A stretch of 64,000 nucleotides of DNA from Blastococcus sp. URHD0036 (GTDB lineage: Bacteria; Actinomycetota; Actinomycetes; Mycobacteriales; Geodermatophilaceae), in assembly GCF_000701365.1 (NCBI RefSeq), contig NZ_JNIK01000011.1:310001-374000 (forward strand), read 5' to 3'. Positions 32,804-40,849 of this stretch are shown here, in pieces (the stretch's first letter is position 1; every line of letters begins with the position of its first letter). The notes beneath the pieces were generated by a model. That model saw nothing but the letters and a program-made list of their open reading frames with translations. It had not been told where the DNA came from and made no database searches. Position numbers and translations under genes: made by a program.

Positions 32804-33951
32804 CAGGGCAGCCGCCCGTCGGTGAAGTCGGGCTCCTCGATGGCCAGCAGGGCGTCGGTGGCCTCGTCGGCGAGGATCGCGGCGACCTGCGGACCGGTGG
32901 TGCCGTCGCCGTACGGGCAGGGCAGCGACGCCGCCCGCGCCTGCTCGGCCGGGGTGGTGTGCCGGGCGGCGGCGGCAAGGACGGCGTCGGCGGCGGAGTC
33001 GTCGGCCAGGCTCGCCAGCGTCGTGGTGCCGGCCTCGACGCCCTCCCAGCGTGGCGTCGAGCCGCGCAGCACGACGACCGGCACGCCGAGGTAGGCGGCC
33101 TCCTCCTGGATGCCACCGGAGTCGGTGACGGCGATCCGGGCCGAGGCCAGGGCGGCCAGCAGCTCGTCGTAGCCGACGGGCCCGGTGAGCGCGATGTCCG
33201 GGTGCTCGAGCCCGGCGTCCAGGCCGGTGGCGGCGAGACGGCCCGCGGTCCGCGGGTGCACCGGGAAGGTCACCGGTCCGACCTGCTCGGCCAGCGACCG
33301 GATGATGCCGACCAGGCGCTTGAGCCGCACCGGGTCGTCGACGTTGGTCGGCCGGTGCGCGGTGACGAGGACCCCGCGGCGCTCGGCGAGCGGCACGGCC
33401 TGCACGCCGCGCGCGACGAGGGTGTCGACGACGGGGTTGCCCACCACGAACACCCGCTCGGCAGGCACCCCCTCGGCGGCGAGGAAGGCCGCGGCGCGGC
33501 GGGTCGGGGCCAGGTGGAGTGCGGCGACCGCGGCGGCCACCCGGCGGTTGACCTCCTCGACGCTGCGCGGGTTGAGGCTGCGCAGCCCGGCCTCGAGGTG
33601 GGCGAAGGGGACGCCGGCGCCCCGGGCCGCCAGCGCGTACGCCGGCACGGTGTTGGTGTCGCCGAGCGCGAGGACGACGTCCGGACGGAAGTCGGCGACC
33701 GCGCGGGCGGCGTCGGCGTACAGCGCACCGAGCCGGCTCGCGGGCGAGTCGGTGGGCAGCGCGAAGCGGTGCGTCGGGGTGAGGCCGAGGGTCTGCTGCA
33801 GCTCCCCGGCCAGCGCCGGGTCGGTGTGCTGCCCGGTGTCGACGACGTCGACGCGGTGACCGGCGTCGGTCAGCGCGGCCACGACGGGAGCGAGCTTGAC
33901 CACCTCCGGGCGGGTGCCGAAGGGGACGAGGACGGAACGGGTGCGGCTCAT
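32800..33951 (-). CDS. UDP-N-acetylglucosamine 2-epimerase (WecB-like)
   Basis: 383 residues from ATG. Family stretches are LVPFGTRPEVVKLAPVVAAL at the start, HLEAGLRSLNPRSVEEVNRR near residue 117, VTAHRPTNVDDP near 190 and TDSGGIQEEAAYLGVPVVVLR near 280. It interconverts UDP-GlcNAc and UDP-ManNAc. The ATG overlaps the ATP-grasp stop by 4 bases. Here it would supply ManNAc-type sugar for the adjacent GT2 enzyme. Epimerase identity is strong; direction and sugar are inferred. Confidence 0.92.
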   Translation of the reverse strand: MSRTRSVLVPFGTRPEVVKLAPVVAALTDAGHRVDVVDTGQHTDPALAGELQQTLGLTPTHRFALPTDSPASRLGALYADAARAVADFRPDVVLALGDTNTVPAYALAARGAGVPFAHLEAGLRSLNPRSVEEVNRRVAAAVAALHLAPTRRAAAFLAAEGVPAERVFVVGNPVVDTLVARGVQAVPLAERRGVLVTAHRPTNVDDPVRLKRLVGIIRSLAEQVGPVTFPVHPRTAGRLAATGLDAGLEHPDIALTGPVGYDELLAALASARIAVTDSGGIQEEAAYLGVPVVVLRGSTPRWEGVEAGTTTLASLADDSAADAVLAAAARHTTPAEQARAASLPCPYGDGTTGPQVAAILADEATDALLAIEEPDFTDGRLPW

Positions 33952-34994
33952 GCGCGCACCCCGAGCGCGGCGGAGGGGTCGGCCACGGGGCTGCCGTCCT
34001 CGGCGGTGAAGACCTCGGCGAAGTAGCGCCGCATGCTCACCCCGGGGGTGAACCAGAGCTGCTGCGGCTGCCGCTCGGGCTCGCGGATGCCGGTGAGGTA
34101 GGCGCTGACGACGTCCGCCCCGGCGGCGAGGGTCAGCGGGAGACCGCCGGAGAACCGGGGGTTGATCTCCACGACCGTCGCCGTCCCGTCGGCGGCCACG
34201 AAGCCCTGCACGTTGGCCGGCCCGGTCAGGCCGACGGCCTCCAGGGCCCCGGCGACGACGTCGGTCACGGCGATCGAGTCGAACGTCGTGCCCTTCACCG
34301 AGATGCCGGCCTTGGTCTCCTCCCGCCACCGCGGGACGACGGTGAGCAGGTCGCCGGTGCGGGCGACCAGCGCGTCGGCGGTGAACTCCCGCCCGGCCAG
34401 CCGGGTCTGGGCGATCAGGGACCCGTCGGTGCGCAGCGCCTCGACCACGGCCGACCGCCGGTCCAGCAGCTGCAGGCCGCGGCTCCCCCGGCCGGCCCGC
34501 GGCTTGACGATCCACGGCCCCGGGACCTCGACCAGGCCGGCCGGGTTGTCCGTCGTGGCGGGGTGCGGCACCCCGGCCAGCCGCATCGACCGGGCGAAGG
34601 CGGACTTGTCACAGCAGATCTCCACGCTCACCGGGTCGGACAACCAGGTGGCGATCCCGGCGGCGGCCAGCCGGTCGGCCCCCGCGGTGAGCGCGGGCAG
34701 CTCCTCGGCCACCGTGGGCACGAGGGCGTCGACGCCGTGCACCGTGGCGACGCCGATGAGCGCGTCGATGAAGTGCGGGTGGTCCGCGCGCGGGACCATC
34801 ACGCCGACGTCGGCCAGCAGGCAGCCGGTCGCCCGCGGGTCCGCGTCGGCGGCGACCACCCGGTGGCCGAGGGCCGTCAGCCGGCGGATCACCGCGACCC
34901 CGGCGGGGCCGCCGGCCCCGGTGACGAGGACGGCCGCGCCCGGCGCGGCGGGACCACCGGCGGCATACGGCCGCGCGTCGAGGGTGGAGGTCAC
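33948..34994 (-). CDS. ATP-grasp ligase
   Basis: 348 residues from GTG overlapping the exosortase stop. An N-terminal Rossmann-like pre-grasp domain (AAVLVTGAGGPAGVAVIRRL) precedes the ATP-grasp region, with VKPRAGRGSRG at 163-173 (ATP loop) and VVEINPRFSGGLPLTLAAG (EINPR 276-280) for Mg binding. It resembles carbamoyl-phosphate-synthase-like ligases that join a carboxylate to an amine or phosphate. In this operon it could attach an amino acid to a sugar or peptide; this is speculation. Confidence 0.88.
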   Translation of the reverse strand: MTSTLDARPYAAGGPAAPGAAVLVTGAGGPAGVAVIRRLTALGHRVVAADADPRATGCLLADVGVMVPRADHPHFIDALIGVATVHGVDALVPTVAEELPALTAGADRLAAAGIATWLSDPVSVEICCDKSAFARSMRLAGVPHPATTDNPAGLVEVPGPWIVKPRAGRGSRGLQLLDRRSAVVEALRTDGSLIAQTRLAGREFTADALVARTGDLLTVVPRWREETKAGISVKGTTFDSIAVTDVVAGALEAVGLTGPANVQGFVAADGTATVVEINPRFSGGLPLTLAAGADVVSAYLTGIREPERQPQQLWFTPGVSMRRYFAEVFTAEDGSPVADPSAALGVRA

Positions 34995-36199
34995 CGGGGC
35001 ATCTCCTCGGGGTGGGGCGGGTGGACCGGACGGGCGAAGCTGAGCTGCCGCTGGGGAGGACGGCTGTGGCGTCCCACCGGAGGAGGCGGCGGGGAGGGTG
35101 GGACGGCCATCCGGGCGACGGCCGCGATCCGGGTGGTCTCGTCGGTCAGCCCGGCGCCGTCGGTCTCGTCGGTGGCCGGCTCGTCGTCGTCCTGGGGGTC
35201 GCGGGCCAGCAGCCAGCCGCGGGCCCACAGCCGCAGGGAGGCCACCCGGTGCGAGGTGATCGGCTCCCACTGCCGGGCGGCGATGGCCAGGGCCAGGCAG
35301 TCCAGGACCAGCGGGTCCTCGTCGTAGGTGGCCACCGCGACCAGCGAGGCGGTGTGCGCGCCCAGTCCGTCGCCGACGAGCTCCCGGACGCGCGCGATGC
35401 GGGCCTCGGTCGGGAGGTGGCCGATGCGGTAGTCGATCCGCCCGCTCTCCCGCCGCGCGGCCAGCCGGCGCGACAGCCAGCCCGGGAAGACGTAGCGGTG
35501 CAGGAGCCCGGTCAGGGTCGTGCGGCGGCGCGTCGACGTCCCGGCGGCGGGCTCCTCCAGGACGACGCGGTAGCCGAGGCCCGGCCGGGCCCAGCTGTCG
35601 GGACGCTGGGCGGTGTGCCGGCCGTCGACGTCCTGCTCGGCGCGCTCCCGCGACGGGAGCGTCAGCCAGACCATGAGCAGGAAGCCGGCGAGTGTGGCCA
35701 CGAGGTTCCAGAGCGTGCCGACCCAGTCGTGGAACAGCACGAGGGCGGCGTCGCCCCACCACATCCCGGCCAGGGCCGACAGCAGCAGCCGCAGGTGGTT
35801 GAGCACCAGCAGCGCGGAGATCGCGACGACCAGGCCCCAGAGGGCGTGCAGCTTGCGGCTGCGCAGCACGACGGCGGTCAGGGCCGTGAGACCGAGCACG
35901 GAGAGGATCGACGAGCACGACGCCGTCACCACGGCGTCGATGACCGCGCCCCCCTCGGGGAACAGCAGCACGTGCCCGGGCAGCACGTCCGACGCCCGCC
36001 CGGGATAGATCCAGGACATGACCTGGGCCAGGCCGCGGGCCTCCAGCTCCTGCATCGGCTGCGACAGGTAGCGGAAACCGAGCAGGCAGATCGCCGCGGC
36101 GAGCACCAGGTCGCCGGCGACGGGCAGCAGCCGGCGACCGCTCCCCCGCCGGATGAGACCGGGGCGGCGGGCCGGCGGCGGCGCGACGACGGTGGTCAC
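34991..36199 (-). CDS. Exosortase/archaeosortase-family transpeptidase with cytoplasmic C-terminal extension
   Basis: 402 residues from GTG. Six to eight hydrophobic helices occupy residues 25-185. The catalytic triad of the exosortase family is visible: C95 in VVTASCSSILS, R137 in LVLNHLRLL and H157 in LFHDWVGTLWN. Exosortases cut sorting tails of C-terminal signal proteins and transfer them to a surface acceptor. Beyond residue 190 there is a long hydrophilic, proline-rich tail of about 210 residues not found in the core family. Overlaps ATP-grasp and GT2 neighbours by 4 bases each. Confidence 0.85.
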   Translation of the reverse strand: MTTVVAPPPARRPGLIRRGSGRRLLPVAGDLVLAAAICLLGFRYLSQPMQELEARGLAQVMSWIYPGRASDVLPGHVLLFPEGGAVIDAVVTASCSSILSVLGLTALTAVVLRSRKLHALWGLVVAISALLVLNHLRLLLSALAGMWWGDAALVLFHDWVGTLWNLVATLAGFLLMVWLTLPSRERAEQDVDGRHTAQRPDSWARPGLGYRVVLEEPAAGTSTRRRTTLTGLLHRYVFPGWLSRRLAARRESGRIDYRIGHLPTEARIARVRELVGDGLGAHTASLVAVATYDEDPLVLDCLALAIAARQWEPITSHRVASLRLWARGWLLARDPQDDDEPATDETDGAGLTDETTRIAAVARMAVPPSPPPPPVGRHSRPPQRQLSFARPVHPPHPEEMPR

Positions 36200-37641
36200 C
36201 GGCTCCCCCTCTCCTCGGGGGCGGGTCCGGCGGCGGCGAAGCTGCGCGGCCGGCCCGGGGCGGCCGGCGCCACCGGGGCCGGCTCCAGGGCGCGGGCGAG
36301 CGGGGTCGGCGCCAGGACGGTCGAGGTGGCACCGGAACGGGTGGTCTTCACCCACGTGTAGGGGCGACCGAGCATGCCGTCGACGTACGCGCGGCTGGTG
36401 ATCCAGATGGAGAGGGCGAACGCGGGCAGGAAGCCCAGCAGCCGCCACGCCGACCGGCGCTCGACCCGGCCGATGAGCAGGCCGACGCACAGCTCGGCCA
36501 GCGGGCCGACGAACAGCAGCATCGACAGCGGCAGCACCGCCACGGCCGGCAGGTCCCCGATGCCGAAGGCCCGCAGCACGGTGAGCAGCACGCCGAGGCC
36601 GGCGAAGACGGGCACGTGGTAGACGAGCAGGAACAGCGTCGTCTCGAACTTCTCGAGCAGCGACAGGTGCCTCGAGCGCATCAGCGGGCGCCAGTAGTCG
36701 CGCAGGCACTTCTGGTGGCCGCGGGCCCAGCGGTAGCGCTGCTTCCAGAAGCGCTGGGCGGTGACGACCGCCTCCTCGTAGTCGATCGCCGAGACGTCGT
36801 AGCGCACCCGCTGGCCGGCCATGACGATGCGCAGGGTGAGGTCGGTGTCCTCGGTGACGGTCTCGGGGTTCCAGCCGCCGAGCGAACGCAGGGTCGACAT
36901 CCGCACCGCGCAGTTGGCGCCGCCGTAGGCGGGCAGCTCGAACAGGGCCTGGCGGCCGTACTCGTTGACCAGGTAGCCGGACAGGTAGTCGACGAAGACG
37001 GTGCCGGCCATGTGCGAGTCCTGGCCGTTGCGGATCACGCAGCGGCCCATGACCGCGCCCACCGAGGGGTCGCGGAAGTGCCGCACCAGCCGGCGCAGGG
37101 CCGTCGGCTCGGGCTCGTGGTCGGCGTCGAAGACGAGCACGACCTCGGCCTCGACCAGGGTCAGGGCGTCGTTCAGGGCACCGGACTTGCCACCGCCGGA
37201 GCCGACCGCCCGGTGCAGCACCCGGAGCCGCGGCTCGACCGCAGCCCAGGCGTCGAGCTTGGCGCCGGTCGCGTCGTCGGAGCCGTCGTCCACGACGACG
37301 AGGGTCAGCCGGTCGGCGGGGTAGTCCAGGGCCAGCAGCGCCGTGACCATCCCGTCGACGACGAGCTCCTCGTTCTTGCAGCCGACGAAGACGGCGACCT
37401 TCGGGGTGTAGCCCTCCAGGCCGACGTCGGCGGCGAGGAGGTCACGCTCGGCCCAGCGGGCGGCGGCGACGGCGAAGGCGAGGTGCCGGCAGAAGTAGAT
37501 GCCGAAGACCACGTTCAGCGCCCCGGCGATGACCCCCAGGACCGGGTCGGCGCCGTAGAGCCAGATGAGACCCGCGAGCACGACGACGTACAGGAGGAGG
37601 ACCCAGCGTCTCCCCTCGGGCCGTGCGCTGCCGTGGGCCAC
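36196..37641 (-). CDS. Membrane glycosyltransferase, family 2
   Basis: 481 residues from a GTG with GGAGG 8 bases upstream; a frame to 37686 was rejected. Two N-terminal helices precede the GT-A domain, with VVVDDGSDDAT near residue 116, DADH 172-175, TEDTD 263-267 and QRYRW 301-305, the processive GT2 set used by cellulose, chitin and N-acetylglucosamine polymerases. Four further helices follow, then a proline-rich tail. It probably builds or exports a beta-linked sugar chain across the membrane, as first gene of the exosortase operon. Confidence 0.93.
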   Translation of the reverse strand: MAHGSARPEGRRWVLLLYVVVLAGLIWLYGADPVLGVIAGALNVVFGIYFCRHLAFAVAAARWAERDLLAADVGLEGYTPKVAVFVGCKNEELVVDGMVTALLALDYPADRLTLVVVDDGSDDATGAKLDAWAAVEPRLRVLHRAVGSGGGKSGALNDALTLVEAEVVLVFDADHEPEPTALRRLVRHFRDPSVGAVMGRCVIRNGQDSHMAGTVFVDYLSGYLVNEYGRQALFELPAYGGANCAVRMSTLRSLGGWNPETVTEDTDLTLRIVMAGQRVRYDVSAIDYEEAVVTAQRFWKQRYRWARGHQKCLRDYWRPLMRSRHLSLLEKFETTLFLLVYHVPVFAGLGVLLTVLRAFGIGDLPAVAVLPLSMLLFVGPLAELCVGLLIGRVERRSAWRLLGFLPAFALSIWITSRAYVDGMLGRPYTWVKTTRSGATSTVLAPTPLARALEPAPVAPAAPGRPRSFAAAGPAPEERGSR

Positions 37642-37672
37642 CGACCCCTCCTCCGGACGCGGGCACGCGAGC

Positions 37673-37692
37673 GGTGGAGCGACCACTCCACC
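37673..37692. promoter_or_regulatory. Inverted repeat upstream of the GT2 operon
   Basis: GGTGGAG (37673-37679) and CTCCACC (37686-37692) flank CGACCA. It lies between the small membrane protein gene and the GT2 start, a suitable place for an operator or an intra-operon hairpin. Confidence 0.35.
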
Positions 37693-37724
37693 TCAAGGCC
37701 TCATCGGCAGTCCGGGGCCCGACC

Positions 37725-38030
37725 TCAAGCGGAACGCACCCCGACGCGGCCGACCGGCGCCGACGACAGGTCGCGGGCCGGCGTGCGCCCCGCGGCGCGC
37801 CCCTCAGTGGGCCCCTCGGCGCGAGCCGCGGCGCGAGCCCCGGCCGGCACCCGGGCGAGGACGCCGCGGGGCGCGGGCGGGACCGGGAACCCGGACAGGT
37901 CGACCCGGGCGTGGCTGGCCGGCGGATCGGCCGGGCCACGGCCGCCGCGCACCGCCACCACCAGCGTGGTGACGGCGAGGGCGCCGAGGGCGAGGAGGAG
38001 GAACAGGACGAGGACACCACCGAGAGTCAT
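37725..38030 (-). CDS. Small single-helix membrane protein
   Basis: 101 residues from ATG. MTLGGVLVLFLLLALGALAV leads a single N-terminal transmembrane helix, followed by a long Pro/Ala/Arg-rich tail presumably in the cytoplasm. No family is recognised. It heads the leftward operon of GT2, exosortase, ATP-grasp, WecB and HAD, and is divergent from the MocR regulator, with a 61-base gap carrying an inverted repeat. Could be an accessory subunit. Confidence 0.55.
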   Translation of the reverse strand: MTLGGVLVLFLLLALGALAVTTLVVAVRGGRGPADPPASHARVDLSGFPVPPAPRGVLARVPAGARAAARAEGPTEGRAAGRTPARDLSSAPVGRVGVRSA

Positions 38031-38048
38031 GGGAGCAGCGTGGCACCG

Positions 38049-38074
38049 AGTGGACTGGTCTTTTCGAGTCCACT
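38049..38074. promoter_or_regulatory. Candidate MocR operator
   Basis: AGTGGACT (38049-38056) and AGTCCACT (38067-38074) form a perfect 8-base inverted repeat with a 10-base spacer. A third AGTCCACT occurs at 38111-38118 inside the first codons of the MocR gene. Multiple half-sites with direct and inverted order are usual for MocR regulators. Confidence 0.55.
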
Positions 38075-38091
38075 GCGGCATGGTGGCCTGC

Positions 38092-39549
38092 ATGCCACCC
38101 GCCATCGAGCAGTCCACTCCGGCCCAGGAGCTGGCCAGTCTGGTCGGATCGCTGGAGAACGCACCCGGACCGCGGTACCTCGCTCTCGCCCGGCGGGTCC
38201 AGGAACTGCTCTCCACCGGACGCCTCGCCGCGGGCGGCCGGCTGCCCGCGGAGCGCGAGCTCGCCGCCGCCCTCGGACTCTCCCGCGTCACCGTCGCGTC
38301 GGCCTACCGCGAGCTGCGCGAGTCCGGTCACGCCACCACCCGGCACGGCTCGGGGACCGTGACCGAGCTGCCCGGCGGCACCGCGCTGGGCCCGGCCTGG
38401 GGCGTGCACAGCACCGACCCGCGGGTGCTCGACCTCGCCCACGCCGCGCTGGAAGCGGCCCCGGAGATGACCGGCGCCTACCGGGAGGCCCTGGTGGCGC
38501 TCCCCGCGTTCGCCGCCGGCCACGGCTACTCCGGCGACGGCCTGCCCGAGCTCCGCCAGGCGCTGGCCGACCGGTACACCGCCCGCGGGCTGCCCACCGA
38601 CCCCGACCAGGTGCTGGTCACCGCCGGCACCGGGGACGCCACCGACGTCGTCCTGGCCGCGCTGCTGCAGCCGGGCGACCGGGTCCTGGTCGAGCACCCG
38701 ACGTACCCGGGGATCCTCGGCGCGGTCGAGCAGCACGGCGGGCGGTGCCTGCCCGTGCCGGTGGACGCCGCCGACCCCGACGCCCTCATCGGCGCGGCCC
38801 AGCTGGCGGCGCGGCAGAGCAGCCCGCGGCTGGCGTTCCTGATGCCCGACTTCTCGAACCCGACCGGTGCCCGGGTGACCGCGGCCGGACGGCGGCGGCT
38901 GGCGGCGACGCTGTGGCAGCAGGGAGTCCTCACCGTCGTCGACGAGGTGAGCTCCGAGCTGTACCTCGACGAGGGCCCGCTCCCCCCGTTCGCCGCGGGC
39001 CTGCCGGACGCGGCCACGGTGACCGTCGGCGGGCTGTCCAAGTCGGTGTGGGGTGGCCTCCGGATCGGCTGGGTGCGGGCGGACGCGGCGCTCGTCGCCC
39101 AGCTGGGCGAGGTCCTGCGGCGGCGCCAGCTGTCGGTGGGCGTGGTCGACCAGCTGGCCGCCGTGACCCTCGTCCGGGACCTGGACGCCGTCCTCCAGGG
39201 GCGCCGCGCGACGCTGCGCGAGCGCCGGGACCTGCTGCGCGCCGAGCTCGCCCGGCAGCTGCCCACGTGGACGGTCCCGCGGCCGGCCGGCGGACTGTCG
39301 CTGTGGTGCACGCTCCCACCTGGGCTGAGCTCGGCCGCCCTGGTCGCCGCGGCGGCTCCGCTCGGGCTGCTGCTGGCGGAGGGCCGGGCGTTCGGCACCG
39401 GGCACGCCTTCGACGACCACCTGCGGCTGCCGTTCACCCGGCCGGCCGACCAGCTGTACCGCGCGGTGGAGCTGCTCGTCCAGGCCGAGGAGGCGGTCCG
39501 CGGCGGCGCCGACCGGCGGACGGGCGCCCGGGCACTCAGCGTGGTGTGA
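38092..39549 (+). CDS. MocR-type regulator (GntR HTH fused to PLP aminotransferase fold)
   Basis: 485 residues from the ATG at 38092 (38080 also possible). Residues about 20-90 form a GntR winged helix (GRLPAERELAAALGLSRVTVAS) and the rest a class I aminotransferase-like domain, with NPTGARVTAAGRRRL and the PLP-lysine stretch VTVGGLSKSVWGGLRIGW. MocR proteins sense PLP or amino compounds and switch an adjacent gene. The divergent partner is a small membrane protein heading the exosortase operon, not an aminotransferase or pyridoxal gene, so the ligand is unclear. Confidence 0.9.
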   Translation: MPPAIEQSTPAQELASLVGSLENAPGPRYLALARRVQELLSTGRLAAGGRLPAERELAAALGLSRVTVASAYRELRESGHATTRHGSGTVTELPGGTALGPAWGVHSTDPRVLDLAHAALEAAPEMTGAYREALVALPAFAAGHGYSGDGLPELRQALADRYTARGLPTDPDQVLVTAGTGDATDVVLAALLQPGDRVLVEHPTYPGILGAVEQHGGRCLPVPVDAADPDALIGAAQLAARQSSPRLAFLMPDFSNPTGARVTAAGRRRLAATLWQQGVLTVVDEVSSELYLDEGPLPPFAAGLPDAATVTVGGLSKSVWGGLRIGWVRADAALVAQLGEVLRRRQLSVGVVDQLAAVTLVRDLDAVLQGRRATLRERRDLLRAELARQLPTWTVPRPAGGLSLWCTLPPGLSSAALVAAAAPLGLLLAEGRAFGTGHAFDDHLRLPFTRPADQLYRAVELLVQAEEAVRGGADRRTGARALSVV

Positions 39550-39563
39550 GACCGGGGGGTCTC
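39548..39563 (+). terminator. Short terminator hairpin after MocR gene
   Basis: GAGACC, loop GGGG, GGTCTC; it overlaps the last two bases of the MocR stop. Compact and GC-rich. Confidence 0.45.
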
Positions 39564-39699
39564 GGGTGCGCGCCGGTCGGGCAGGAACTAAAGTCAGGGT
39601 GCGGCTGCGCCCCCTCGGGCCGGCCACGAGTGCGCAGGTCGAAACCACGGCCGAGCGGATCGCCGCCGGACAGTCGGCGGAGCCCCCGTGGAGTTCGCC
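39564..39699 (+). promoter_or_regulatory. Leader/promoter region of ANTAR gene
   Basis: This 136-base gap contains GGAACTAAAGTC, unusually AT-rich for the region, and a CCGCC/GGCGG hairpin around GGACAGT close to the start. It may be a promoter plus a short structured leader; ANTAR proteins usually act on hairpins, so self-binding is possible but unproven. Confidence 0.3.
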
Positions 39700-40074
39700 A
39701 TGACCACGATCCCTGCCCCCTCTCCCACCCGGCGCCGGATGGCGGACGTCCCGGCGGCGCCGCCGTCGCCACCCCTGTCGGCGGCACCTCTCCCACCGGC
39801 GGCCGACCGCGTGCACGACCTCGAACTCGAGGTCGCCCAGATGCGGACCGCGATGGCCAGCCGCGCGGTCATCGAGCAGGCCAAGGGCATCCTCATGCTC
39901 CTGACCGGCTGCACCGAGCAGGTCGCCTTCGACGTGCTCACGCACATCTCGAGCACGACCCACCGCAAGGTGCGCGAGCTCGCGGTGGCGATCACCGACT
40001 CGGCCTGCGGTCGCTCGGCGCTGCCGGCCGACGTCCAGGACGCCATCCGCGACGTCTGCCCGCCCCGCCGCTGA
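39700..40074 (+). CDS. ANTAR-domain RNA-binding regulator
   Basis: 124 residues from ATG with GGAG upstream (a GTG at 39688 is an alternative). Residues 1-35 are a proline-rich tail; the ANTAR domain runs about 47-102, with MRTAMASRAVIEQAKGILM and VAFDVLTHISSTTHRKVREL, the coiled three-helix pattern. ANTAR proteins bind paired hexaloop hairpins to block termination. There is no sensory domain (PAS/GAF/receiver) in the same chain, so a separate sensor or constitutive action is implied. Confidence 0.87.
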   Translation: MTTIPAPSPTRRRMADVPAAPPSPPLSAAPLPPAADRVHDLELEVAQMRTAMASRAVIEQAKGILMLLTGCTEQVAFDVLTHISSTTHRKVRELAVAITDSACGRSALPADVQDAIRDVCPPRR

Positions 40075-40183
40075 CCGTCCGCGCCCGACCTGGCGTCGGG
40101 GGCGGAAGGAGCACCCGGCAGGATGCCGGGTGCCCGCGGCCGGTACCGACCGCGCCGGGGCACGACGGAGCGGGGGGCGCGGC

Positions 40184-40849
40184 GTGCTCTACGGAGTCGC
40201 GAGGTTCGTGCTGCGACCGCTGTCCCGCGCGGTCCTCCGCACCCGCGTCACCGGGCAGGAGAACGTGCCGGCCACCGGCCCGGTGATCCTGGCCAGCAAC
40301 CACCTCTCCTTCATCGACAGCATGGTCATCCCGCTGTCGGCGCCGCGCCGGGTCCGCTACCTGGCCAAGGCCGAGTACTTCACGACGCCGGGGGTCGGCG
40401 GGTGGTTCACCCGCACCCTGTTCTCCGCGCTCGGCGCCCTGCCGGTCGAGCGGGAGACCTCCCGCGCCGCCCAGGCCGCGCTCGACACCGCCCTGGGCGT
40501 GCTGCACGACGGCGACGCCTTCGGCATCTACCCCGAGGGCACCCGCTCCCGCGACGGCCGGCTGGCCCGCGGCAAGACCGGCGTCGCCTGGCTCGCGCTG
40601 ACCGCCGGCTGCCCCGTCGTCCCGGTGGCGGTGTCGGGGACCGACCGGGTCCAGCCGGTCGGCGCCACCTGGCCGCGGCCGCACCGCGTGACGGTCACCT
40701 TCGGCCCGCCGCTGACCTTCCCCGAGCACCAGGGAGCGGCCCGCAACGGTCGGGCCCGCCGCGAGGTCACCGACCGGATCATGGAGGCGATCGCCGAGCT
40801 GTCCGGCCAGGAGAAGGCCGGCTGGGGCGAGCCGCGCGAGGTCGCGTGA
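40184..40849 (+). CDS. 1-acylglycerol-3-phosphate acyltransferase (PlsC family)
   Basis: 221 residues from GTG at 40184 with GGAG upstream (GTG at 40130 also in frame). The acyltransferase motif I is [12 protein letters not shown] near residue 40 and motif III is [21 protein letters not shown] near 110, followed by [11 protein letters not shown]. It adds the second acyl chain in phosphatidate synthesis at the inner face of the membrane. Its stop overlaps the cobQ GTG, coupling a lipid enzyme to a B12 gene. Confidence 0.9.
   Translation: MLYGVARFVLRPLSRAVLRTRVTGQENVPATGPVILASNHLSFIDSMVIPLSAPRRVRYLAKAEYFTTPGVGGWFTRTLFSALGALPVERETSRAAQAALDTALGVLHDGDAFGIYPEGTRSRDGRLARGKTGVAWLALTAGCPVVPVAVSGTDRVQPVGATWPRPHRVTVTFGPPLTFPEHQGAARNGRARREVTDRIMEAIAELSGQEKAGWGEPREVA

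Noticed and set aside
36616-38091. Long N-terminal extension of the MocR frame
   Set aside because: It runs antisense through the GT2 gene and includes the operator region; HTH homology begins after 38092.
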